Part shown: positions 6,133 through 12,551 of the stretch, piece after piece | Position numbering within the stretch: the stretch's first letter is position 1 | Layout of the letters: every line of letters begins with the position of its first letter | Assembly (NCBI GenBank): GCA_964517215.1 | Contig: CAZFBR010000095.1 | Coordinates: 1 to 12,664, forward strand | From: CAZFBR01 sp035353495 [NCBI: uncultured bacterium] | GTDB lineage: Bacteria; DAOPZR01 | Direction of reading: 5' to 3' | DNA length: 12,664 bases | Program-made: the position numbers and the translations under genes | Notes under the pieces: generated by a model | What the model saw: the letters and a program-made list of their open reading frames with translations, nothing else | What the model was told of the DNA's origin: nothing | Database searches by the model: none

Positions 6133-6921
6133 TCAGCGGGACAGCGGCACCGCGGAAAGATCGATCAGCTGCGGCTGCAGGTATTCCGGCTCGGGCGGCG
6201 CAATCGCCGTGATCTCGTCGTCCTCAAGCCATGCGTACCAGCCGCTGTCGTCAGGCAGCGGGCGGAAGCTAACCGTCCCGCGCACCCGCACCCAGTCATC
6301 GATCCGGGTCTCATCAAACCCCGCGCGATTGGCCACAGCCATGTACACCGGCTGCGCATCGGCGGCGCAGCAGACCATCACCAGCCGGGCCATGACCAGC
6401 GCTCCCGGCGGCAGATCGATGGCATCCGCACCCGGGAGCACCGTCAGCTGCCCGACCAATGACAGACGATAGGAATGCGCGGCGATCTGCGTATCGTTCA
6501 GCGCGTCCAGTTCCACATAAACCCGCTGGCCATCGCATTCGCGGTAGCCGTCGGCATCAACCGGCGCGGGCGGCAGCTTTCCCTGCCCCGCCCGGACGCC
6601 GCCCAGTGGCATATCCTTGAACGCCATCAGTTCCGCCAGCGACGGAAGCGGCCGCCACCACACGGCGGCGGCGGCAAGCAGCACCAGCAGCGCCATGCCT
6701 CGTTCCTGCCACTGCAGCCGCACCCGGCGGGCAAGCAGCGCCGCCAGCACCAGCAGCAGCACCACCCCCGCGCCCGCCAGCGCCACTTCAATCGGCAGCA
6801 CAAAGCGCGGCGCCACATAGCGGGTCAGGCGGCCCGCCCAGGCCACCCGCGCCAGGCCCGCAGTGAACAGGGCCAGGGCCAGCAGCGCCGGCAGCGGCAA
6901 TGCCGCGCGCGGGGTGTTCAT
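6133..6921 (-). CDS. TIGR03943-family membrane protein (permease partner subunit)
   Basis: 262-aa partner of the upstream permease, of the YcgQ/TIGR03943 type. The N-terminal part has two hydrophobic hairpins (about 8-29 and 42-65, then 76-89); the C-terminal part (from about 130) is a soluble beta-rich domain. It carries the family block RLVMVCCAADAQPVYM, with the paired cysteines C184-C185 and Asp188, and a later W-V-x-V-x-G segment (DDWVRVRGTV). The paired cysteines suggest metal or thiol chemistry, which is inference. Start ATG at 6921 overlaps the permease stop by 4 bp (ATGA). Related pairs in Firmicutes have been reported in zinc (Zur) regulons, to my knowledge, but no Zur-type operator is evident here. 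Confidence 0.88.
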   Translation of the reverse strand: MNTPRAALPLPALLALALFTAGLARVAWAGRLTRYVAPRFVLPIEVALAGAGVVLLLVLAALLARRVRLQWQERGMALLVLLAAAAVWWRPLPSLAELMAFKDMPLGGVRAGQGKLPPAPVDADGYRECDGQRVYVELDALNDTQIAAHSYRLSLVGQLTVLPGADAIDLPPGALVMARLVMVCCAADAQPVYMAVANRAGFDETRIDDWVRVRGTVSFRPLPDDSGWYAWLEDDEITAIAPPEPEYLQPQLIDLSAVPLSR

Positions 6922-7817
6922 CGCGCCACCCCCGCCAGCGCCAGCAGCAGCGCCAGCAGCAGCACGAGCCCCGCCAGCGTCAGAAACGCGCGCAGCGTGA
7001 ACTGCCGGCCGAAGACCCGGCTGTACATTACCGCCAGTTTGATATCCGCCACCGGCCCGAACCAGAGGAACGCCAGTTGCGCCAGCGGCGTCAGGCCGGT
7101 CATGGCATAGGCAACAAAGGCGTCGGCCTCGGAACAGACGGAGAGGACAAAGGCCAGCAGCATGCCCAGCGGCACCGCCAGCAGCGGCCACGCGCCCGCC
7201 AGCGCCGCCACGCGCGCCGGCGGCAGCAGCAGTGCCAGCACGGTTGCGGCCATCGCCCCGACTGTCAGATAGGCAAGAATGCGCACCGCATCGGTGACAA
7301 AAACCGCAATCAGCCGCACCCAGGCCGGCGGCAGGGCCGCGGCTTCGTCATGGCCGGCGCAACCGCAGGCATGGTCATGCCCGCAGGCCGCGCGTTCAGC
7401 GGCGACGGGCGGCAGCGCCCGGGCCAGCAGCAGCGCGCCGCCCACCGCAATCACCAGCGAGCCGGCACAGCGCAGCGCGGCAAAGGCAAGGTTATCGTTG
7501 AACGCGACCAACGTTGAGTAGAACACAATCGGCTGCACCGCCGGTGCGGCAAAAAGGTATGCCAGCAGCGGGCCATTGGCCACGCCCTTGGCACGCAGCC
7601 GCGCCACCACCGGCACAATCCCGCATTCGCACACCGGCAGGACAATGCCTGCCAGTGCCGCCACGAGAATATTCAGCGGGCCGCCGTGACCCGCCACGCG
7701 GCGCAGCGCGGCGGCGGGCACAAACACTTCGAGCAGCGCCGACAGTGCCGCCCCGAGCATGATGTAGGGAAAGCCCTCGATAATAATGCTGATCGTCAGC
7801 GCAGCAAAAGCGGTCAT
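6918..7817 (-). CDS. COG0701/DUF318-type permease (ArsP/YcgR-like)
   Basis: Predicted permease of 299 aa with about eight membrane segments in two halves. First-half signature: LPVCECGIVPVVARLRAKG (60-78), where CECG (63-66) corresponds to the CSCG/CxCG motif, followed by LLAYLFAAPAVQPIVFYSTLVAF. Second-half signature: VLSVCSEADAFVAYAM with C228 and D232. The loop between the halves holds CGHDHACGCAGHD (145-157), three His and three Cys in 13 residues, a likely metal-binding site. The substrate is probably a metal or metalloid ion or related solute; the family includes organoarsenical exporters. The ATG at 7817 is chosen over an in-frame TTG at 7868: AGGA lies 5 bases upstream and the TTG would place the 9-bp hairpin at 7833-7856 inside the gene. 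Confidence 0.88.
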   Translation of the reverse strand: MTAFAALTISIIIEGFPYIMLGAALSALLEVFVPAAALRRVAGHGGPLNILVAALAGIVLPVCECGIVPVVARLRAKGVANGPLLAYLFAAPAVQPIVFYSTLVAFNDNLAFAALRCAGSLVIAVGGALLLARALPPVAAERAACGHDHACGCAGHDEAAALPPAWVRLIAVFVTDAVRILAYLTVGAMAATVLALLLPPARVAALAGAWPLLAVPLGMLLAFVLSVCSEADAFVAYAMTGLTPLAQLAFLWFGPVADIKLAVMYSRVFGRQFTLRAFLTLAGLVLLLALLLALAGVAR

Positions 7818-8036
7818 GGTATCCTGCACACCGGCAGCGGCATGGCCGCCGCTGCCTCCGTAAGGCAATCTTGCCCAAACGCATCGGTTCGCTTCTGGTG
7901 CTTTGTCGCGCCGTCGCCGCCCCCGAACAACTGAACGCGTTCTTCTCCGTCCCCCGCGCGCGGCGGCACGGCTGGGGCCGCATCCGGGTTCACACCATGC
8001 CGCCCGCGCAGTGCTCCCCGCACCGCCGCCACCGTG
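7818..8036 (-). other. Structured leader/intergenic region upstream of the permease pair
   Basis: 219 bp with no supported gene. On the minus strand, GGCGGCA (7998-8004) pairs exactly with TGCCGCC (7962-7968), extended by four more pairs after a bulged G at 8005; two small hairpins lie inside, GGT-GTGA-ACC (7987-7996) and CGGC-CCCA-GCCG (7969-7980). Near the permease, GGCA/TGCC, TGCCT/AGGCA and the 9-bp stem at 7833-7856 share bases, so they exclude one another. No convincing -35/-10 pair is visible; the region could also be untranslated sequence continuing from the 8037 gene. GC-rich sequence forms stems readily, so regulatory function is inference. Confidence 0.4.
7833..7856 (-). promoter_or_regulatory. 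9-bp perfect hairpin before the permease start
   Basis: GGCAGCGGC (7833-7841), loop ATGGCC, GCCGCTGCC (7848-7856). It ends 16 bases before the ATG at 7817 and sits next to the AGGA ribosome-binding site. No T tract follows, so it is not a classic intrinsic terminator; it could modulate translation initiation. Confidence 0.5.
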
Positions 8037-8801
8037 TTACTTGGCGGGCGTCAGCAGCGTCACATCGTTGGCAGTCAGTCCTAACCTGGCCACCTGGGTT
8101 TCCCCCGCCGGCGTCAGCACGAACCGCCGCCGCCAGGTTGCCAGCTGCCCGCCGGCAAAGAACGCCGCAAACTCGCCGGCGGCCAGCTTCTGCCATTCGC
8201 CAAAACCGGCGTGCTTGCCGCCGAAGGATTCAACCGATTTTGCCAGCACATAGACGGGCGGGGTATCCGGGAAGAGGCCAGTACGGCGGAACGCATCCGG
8301 CACGAACGGCTGCAGCTGCAATACCAGCTCGGGATACTGCTCACGCAGGCCCGTCTGGCGATAGCCCTGCCCGTCCTTGAGCACGCAATAGTCGGGATTG
8401 AGTCCGCGATAGCGCTTGCCCAGCGTCAGGTCATTTTTCGCATCAACGATGTCACCCTGCCGCGCGCACAGCAGCTCCAGCTGGCCCGTCGGGCAGAACG
8501 CGGCATTGGCAAACGCCGGTTTGGCGGCAAAAGTCCAGCGCTGGAACGCCGTCGCGTCAACCGCCGCGGTCGTCCCGGGCATGGCAATCAGATCCTCGGG
8601 CAGCTGCGCGTCGGTATAGACCTCCGTCAGCTTCTGCTCAAACGCCGCGAGCGCCGTCATCCCGGCCGGGGCAAAATAGAACACATGCAGCCGCTTGTCC
8701 ACCGCCAGTTGAAACAGGTTGACGCCATCCACCGCACCCAGATAAAACGCCGTTTCTCCCTCGATGCTGTAGCCCTGCCCAACGGTAAACTCGCGCGCCA
8801 T
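8037..8801 (-). CDS. Protein of unknown function, 254 aa
   Basis: I do not recognise this protein. It begins MAREFTVGQGYSIEGETAFYL, has no signal peptide or membrane helix, and is of mixed alpha/beta composition, so probably cytoplasmic. A central part contains two close cysteines (FCPTGQLELLCARQGD) and one more later (PDYCVLKDGQGYRQTG), too scattered to claim a metal site. The C-terminal third ends in RRRFVLTPAGETQVARLGL, which could be a small helical region. The reading frame is supported by GGAGG 8 bases before the ATG at 8801 and by its position 15 bp after the amidohydrolase stop, which suggests an operon. Its function may relate to the amidohydrolase. Confidence 0.82.
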   Translation of the reverse strand: MAREFTVGQGYSIEGETAFYLGAVDGVNLFQLAVDKRLHVFYFAPAGMTALAAFEQKLTEVYTDAQLPEDLIAMPGTTAAVDATAFQRWTFAAKPAFANAAFCPTGQLELLCARQGDIVDAKNDLTLGKRYRGLNPDYCVLKDGQGYRQTGLREQYPELVLQLQPFVPDAFRRTGLFPDTPPVYVLAKSVESFGGKHAGFGEWQKLAAGEFAAFFAGGQLATWRRRFVLTPAGETQVARLGLTANDVTLLTPAK

Positions 8802-8816
8802 GGGATCCCTCCGCGG

Positions 8817-10793
8817 CTATTCGCCGCCGTCGTCTCCTTCGCCGGCACTGCTGTTGCGGTCATTGCGGCTATTCTGGTTGTTCCGGTTGTTCCGGTCGCT
8901 GCGGTTATTCCGGCTGCTCTGGCCGCCCTGGTTGTTGCGGCCGCCACGGCTGGTGGTGGTAATGCCAAAGACCTGTTCCTTGTAGGTGTTGTACTGGTTC
9001 TTGGCATCGGCATTGCGGTTCCGGTAATGGTCCGAATTGCGGAATGCATCGCGGTCTTTGGTGCTGTCCGTCCCTTCGCCAAGCACACAGCCGTACATCA
9101 GGTTGGTGTAGCTTGTCGGCTGCGGCCAGAACATCGGCGAGAGGTGGCAATACGCATCGACGTCGTCGGGGAACTCGAACGGCACATTCTGCCGGATATC
9201 CTTGAACCCGGCGATGAGGAGTTCCATCAGCTGGCGCAGGGTCTGGTCCCCCTTGTCAATGCCCTCCTCGGTGATGTCGATCGCTTTTTCGACGTCGTTC
9301 ATGACGAAGATCTCGTAATCGTTGCCCTTGTCGAACTTCTTGTACACCTCGAGGGTGCCGTAAAGCGGCTGCCCGTCGATCATCACCAGGTTGACGTCCT
9401 CAATCTTCGCCTGCTGCAGCGAGACATACGGGTCGTCGCCCGTCATCTTCACCACGGTGATGTCCGCCCGCAGCCCCGCCTTGATCTCGCCGACAAACTC
9501 GTCGTAGCTCGAAATATTCGCCGGGTTGATCGTCATCATCTCGTACATCTGCCGCGCCGTCAGGTAGCCGTCGAGCTGCTTCTCGTTGTACTCGGCAACC
9601 ACCTTCAGCTCCTCAATCATCCCGGGCGTGCCCGAAGGCGCCCAGTCGGGCGCAAACGACAGGTTGCGGAACGCCACCCCGTGTTCGATCGCCCCCTTGA
9701 TGTCCGTGGTCTCGTTGTAAAGGATCAGGTTGGAGAGCGGCGACCAGACCGCCTTCATGCCGGCGGCAGCAATATCGTCCCAATCCGCGCCGCGCAGCGC
9801 CGTCGAATGGATCCCCACCATTTCCTCGCGCAACATATTGAATGCCTTGAGCTGCTCGAATTCCTCGTGGATCTTGGCGTCGATCCCCTCGCAGAAGTGC
9901 ATGATATAGCGCACGGCCTTGCCGCTGGCGAACGCGTTCGTCACTTTTTCGCGATCCGCCTCCGCCCGCTTCCCTTTGTACCACCCGGAGACCGGCATCA
10001 CCGACTGATTGATGCGGTCAACCCCGAACAGATTGCCGTTATTCTCAACGTTGCGGCAGAGTCCGTAGGAACCGTTGAAGTCGCCGTCGTACCCCTGCAT
10101 CATCGTCGTTCCCGTAAGCAGGCCGCGGATTTCGCCCCACTTCGTGGTCTCGGTGGTCATGTTCTTCTGGTCTTTGCCGAAGTAATTCTTCAGTTTCTTC
10201 CAGTCCTTGTACCGCGCATCGCCCGGCCACACATCACGATTGGGATAGATGTCGTAGGTCGGCGTCCACAGGTCAAACGCATTGTAATGGACGTGGTTGT
10301 GCATGTCGATGAACCCGGGGTAGATGCAGCTGCCGGTTACGTCAACCAGCGTCACATCCTCCGGCACGTCGCCTGCGCTGTATTCACTCACGCTCTTGAT
10401 GGTACCCACCGGCCGTTCGCCGATCTTCCGGCCCAGATCCTGCTCCGCATATTCGATCACCACCAGCCCGTCGTTGATGACCTTGTCGCCCGCCACCACC
10501 GTGCCGCGCAGCGCCACGGTTGCCGTCTGCCGCGTCTCCACACGATCGCCGCTGCCGCCGTTCTTGATCGACGCCAGCACCGCATCGTTAACCTTGAGGT
10601 TATTGCGGAAGAAGTCGGGATCCTTGCCCGCCGGCCCGGGATCGCGCGGACGGTCATCATTCACCACCGGTTTCGAAGTATCCGGATCTGCAGGGCCGGT
10701 ATCGCGCATGGCATACCATACGCCGACCGCAATCAGCGCCACGACCAGGATGCTGATGCCGATGATAAGTCCGAGCTTCGTCTTCTTTTCCAT
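8817..10793 (-). CDS. Membrane-anchored amidohydrolase-superfamily protein with Asn/Arg-rich tail
   Basis: 658-aa metal-dependent hydrolase. The N-terminus is Lys-rich followed by one helix (about 7-28) with no lipobox Cys, predicting a signal anchor with the rest outside the cytoplasm. A Pro/Asp-rich linker (31-60) leads to the amidohydrolase domain: GFIDMHNHVHYN with H165/H167, IMHFCEGID (H299), VGIHSTAL (H328), WSPLSNLILYNETTDI, and APDWAPSG with D383, together the usual metal-ligand set (HxH, H, H, D) of the imidazolonepropionase/SsnA-like branch. An extra C-terminal region (about 490-610) is followed by a tail (616-649) of Asn, Arg, Ser and Gln repeats. Substrate unknown. ATG at 10793 follows AAAGG at a long distance (12 bases); the longer frame from 10892 would begin within the promoter. 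Confidence 0.87.
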   Translation of the reverse strand: MEKKTKLGLIIGISILVVALIAVGVWYAMRDTGPADPDTSKPVVNDDRPRDPGPAGKDPDFFRNNLKVNDAVLASIKNGGSGDRVETRQTATVALRGTVVAGDKVINDGLVVIEYAEQDLGRKIGERPVGTIKSVSEYSAGDVPEDVTLVDVTGSCIYPGFIDMHNHVHYNAFDLWTPTYDIYPNRDVWPGDARYKDWKKLKNYFGKDQKNMTTETTKWGEIRGLLTGTTMMQGYDGDFNGSYGLCRNVENNGNLFGVDRINQSVMPVSGWYKGKRAEADREKVTNAFASGKAVRYIMHFCEGIDAKIHEEFEQLKAFNMLREEMVGIHSTALRGADWDDIAAAGMKAVWSPLSNLILYNETTDIKGAIEHGVAFRNLSFAPDWAPSGTPGMIEELKVVAEYNEKQLDGYLTARQMYEMMTINPANISSYDEFVGEIKAGLRADITVVKMTGDDPYVSLQQAKIEDVNLVMIDGQPLYGTLEVYKKFDKGNDYEIFVMNDVEKAIDITEEGIDKGDQTLRQLMELLIAGFKDIRQNVPFEFPDDVDAYCHLSPMFWPQPTSYTNLMYGCVLGEGTDSTKDRDAFRNSDHYRNRNADAKNQYNTYKEQVFGITTTSRGGRNNQGGQSSRNNRSDRNNRNNQNSRNDRNSSAGEGDDGGE

Positions 10794-10880
10794 TATGTTC
10801 GTCTGCCTTTGGTTGCTGCGAATTTCCCGTCCGGCGCGAAGCGCGCAGACACTTTTCCTATCAGATCCATGTAACATTTT

Positions 10881-10909
10881 ATTGTACCACATAACTTAAT
10901 AAAGGTCAA
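10881..10909 (-). promoter_or_regulatory. Promoter of the amidohydrolase gene
   Basis: Minus strand: TTGACC (10904-10909), 17-bp AT-rich spacer, TACAAT (10881-10886). Both boxes match sigma70 5/6. Predicted start near 10874, giving a leader of about 80 nt in which GTCTGCGCG can pair with CGCGC(C)GGAC. It is a housekeeping-type promoter, so the amidohydrolase need not be controlled by the neighbouring ECF sigma factor. Confidence 0.75.
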
Positions 10910-10941
10910 CAAGAAACATCATGCGGACCAGCCGCGGCACG

Positions 10942-11910
10942 CTACTGCAGGGGGATGGTTACCTGTACCACACTGGTGTCATTAGCCACGCTGCTTGCCT
11001 GGATCGGCAAGGCGACTGTCGAACGCAGACGCTTCAGGGAATTGAGCGGTACGGTGGCGCTGATGGCGCTGCGCCCCATACTGACTCCACTTGCCTGATT
11101 GGCCCGCAGCGCATCGACCACCCGCCCGCTGGCACCCAGATTGACGACACCGGCGGCGGTCGCCACTGTCGGAGCCGGGGCGGCCACCGCCGGTGCTGCT
11201 GCCGGTGCTGTCACCGGGGCCGGCGCCACTGCCGGGGGGGGCACCACCGCCCGCATCGCCGGCGATGCCGCCGGCGCGCGGGACGGGGCATTCAGTGCCG
11301 TTGTTTTGATTGTCGCCGGTACCACTGGCGCCGGGCGTGCCGTTTCCACCGGGATCTGCGCCGTCGGCGCCGTGCTGCGGGTCGCCGCTGCCGGAGCGGT
11401 CGCGGTCGTGCGCGCCGGCGCGTCGTCGTTTTCTGCGATCTGTTCCGCTTCCGCCTGGTCGTCGGCATCATCTGCCGGCGGGGCGGTTACGGTCTGGCCG
11501 GCCAGCGGCACCACCGTCGCCGGTTCCGGCGCCTGTTCCGTCGTCACCGCCGGCGTCAGCCCCTGCGAGGTCAGCAGCGGCGGAAGGGCATAGGTCATGA
11601 CCAGCAGCACCATCGCCGCCGCCGCCAGCGAGCCCATGGCCGCCGGCCGGCGCCAGAACGGCCGGACCACGCGGCGGGTCGCCAATTCATCCGCGTCGAT
11701 GGCGCGGTTCAAATCGACAACAATATCGCGCGGCAGCGGCGGCGCGGACAGCCCGCCCACCAGGCGCTGCGTGCGGCGCAGGCAGTCGGTTTCCGCGCGG
11801 CATTCCGGGCAGACCGCAAGATGCTGCTCGATCGCCGCCAGTTCCGCGGGCGGCAGTTCCCCGTCCAGCCACGCGCTCAGGTTGTCCCGCACTTCCCGGC
11901 AATCGTTCAC
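10942..11910 (-). CDS. Zinc-finger membrane anti-sigma factor with long Ala/Pro/Thr linker
   Basis: 322-aa anti-sigma factor paired with the upstream ECF sigma. Residues 1-45 form a ZAS/zf-HC2 domain: C4, then H30-x3-C34-x2-C37 (HLAVCPEC), with WLDGELPPAELAAIEQHL between. A membrane helix lies at about 91-113. The extracytoplasmic part is unusual: residues 115-255 are mostly Ala, Pro, Thr and Val, and a C-terminal domain of about 65 residues (GVVNLGASGRVVDAL to VVQVTIPLQ) follows, which I do not recognise. Start is GTG (11910), overlapping the sigma stop in a GTGA arrangement; the longer open frame from 12000 would overlap the sigma gene by 90 bp. A C8 run (11234-11241) codes for part of the linker. 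Expected role: hold the sigma at the membrane until an envelope signal. Confidence 0.88.
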   Translation of the reverse strand: MNDCREVRDNLSAWLDGELPPAELAAIEQHLAVCPECRAETDCLRRTQRLVGGLSAPPLPRDIVVDLNRAIDADELATRRVVRPFWRRPAAMGSLAAAAMVLLVMTYALPPLLTSQGLTPAVTTEQAPEPATVVPLAGQTVTAPPADDADDQAEAEQIAENDDAPARTTATAPAAATRSTAPTAQIPVETARPAPVVPATIKTTALNAPSRAPAASPAMRAVVPPPAVAPAPVTAPAAAPAVAAPAPTVATAAGVVNLGASGRVVDALRANQASGVSMGRSAISATVPLNSLKRLRSTVALPIQASSVANDTSVVQVTIPLQ

Positions 11911-12551
11911 AGCGTCCCGTCCTGCATCAGCGGTCGCAGCAGCTCCCGCAATTTCAAACGACCGCGATGAATCCCGGTCTTCACCACACTCAGCGAGCAT
12001 TCCATCGCCGCCGCGATTTCCTCATAACTGAAATCGCGGTAATCGCAGAGCAGAATCATCATCCGCTGGCTCTCCGGCAGCTGCGCCAGCGCCGCATCAA
12101 TCTCCCGGCTCAGATCGCCGTCCATGGCGATGTTCTCCGGGGTCGGCTCGGGCGACGGCAGCCGCGCCAGCGGATCCTCGCCGTTGCCGTTATCCTCGTC
12201 CGGGCCGTTGGTCAGCACCACTTCGTGCTTGCGCCGCGACTGCGCCGATGCGTACCGGTTGCGGCAGGTATTGACCGTCACCCGGTACAGCCAGGTGCCG
12301 AACTTGGCGTCGCCGCGGAACTGATCCAGCTTGCGGTAGACCTGCAGGAACACGTCCTGGGTCGCGTCCAGCGCCTCGTCCCGGTCCCGGAAAAAGTGCA
12401 GCGAAATTCCGAACACCTCCTGCTGATACCGCCGCACCAGGGCGTTAAAGGCCTCCCGGTCGCCACGCTGCGCCGCAGCCACCATGGCAATGATCGCGGC
12501 ATCATCACCCTGCCGCTTTGACAGGGTTAGACCAGGATTAGTTGCGGTCAT
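11907..12551 (-). CDS. ECF-type RNA polymerase sigma factor
   Basis: 214-aa extracytoplasmic-function sigma factor. Region 2 (about 25-100) includes ALDATQDVFLQVYRKL and QFRGDAKFGTWLYRVTVNTCRNR, the core-binding and -10-recognition parts. Region 4 (about 155-207) is LPESQRMMILLCDYRDFSYEEIAAAM followed by the helix-turn-helix CSLSVVKTGIHRGRLKLRE. These regions are joined by an acidic linker (NGPDEDNGNGED, 115-126). No region 3. SVVKTGIHRGR differs slightly from the common TVKSRLHRAR. Start ATG at 12551 overlaps the stop of the upstream gene (ATGA) and has no Shine-Dalgarno, so translation is coupled. It overlaps the anti-sigma gene by 4 bp as well. No autoregulatory ECF promoter can be seen because the upstream side is cut off. 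Confidence 0.93.
   Translation of the reverse strand: MTATNPGLTLSKRQGDDAAIIAMVAAAQRGDREAFNALVRRYQQEVFGISLHFFRDRDEALDATQDVFLQVYRKLDQFRGDAKFGTWLYRVTVNTCRNRYASAQSRRKHEVVLTNGPDEDNGNGEDPLARLPSPEPTPENIAMDGDLSREIDAALAQLPESQRMMILLCDYRDFSYEEIAAAMECSLSVVKTGIHRGRLKLRELLRPLMQDGTL

Noticed and set aside
7818-7881. Short upstream open frame (beginning ATGCGTTTGGGC) running into the permease gene out of frame
   Set aside because: No ribosome-binding site; Arg/Cys-rich shadow with no independent support.
8836-8960. Repeated short units (for example cggttgttc) resembling a small CRISPR or tandem-repeat array
   Set aside because: Units are irregular, lack spacers of constant length, and are explained by the Asn/Arg-rich protein tail.
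8211-10874. 887-codon plus-strand open frame opposite the amidohydrolase and the 254-aa protein
   Set aside because: The minus strand codes for a protein with the full amidohydrolase motif set and a ribosome-binding site and promoter. The plus-strand product has no family-like features.
10794-10892. Upstream extension of the amidohydrolase by 33 codons
   Set aside because: It overlaps the -10 box and predicted transcription start; the N-terminus from 10793 is a normal signal anchor.
10921-11970. Plus-strand open frames opposite the anti-sigma gene
   Set aside because: Low-complexity shadows of the Ala/Pro/Thr linker; the minus frame carries the zinc-finger and membrane helix.
11911-12000. 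Longer start of the anti-sigma gene
   Set aside because: It would overlap the sigma gene by 90 bp, whereas the GTG at 11910 gives the typical 4-bp overlap and leaves the zinc-finger domain intact.
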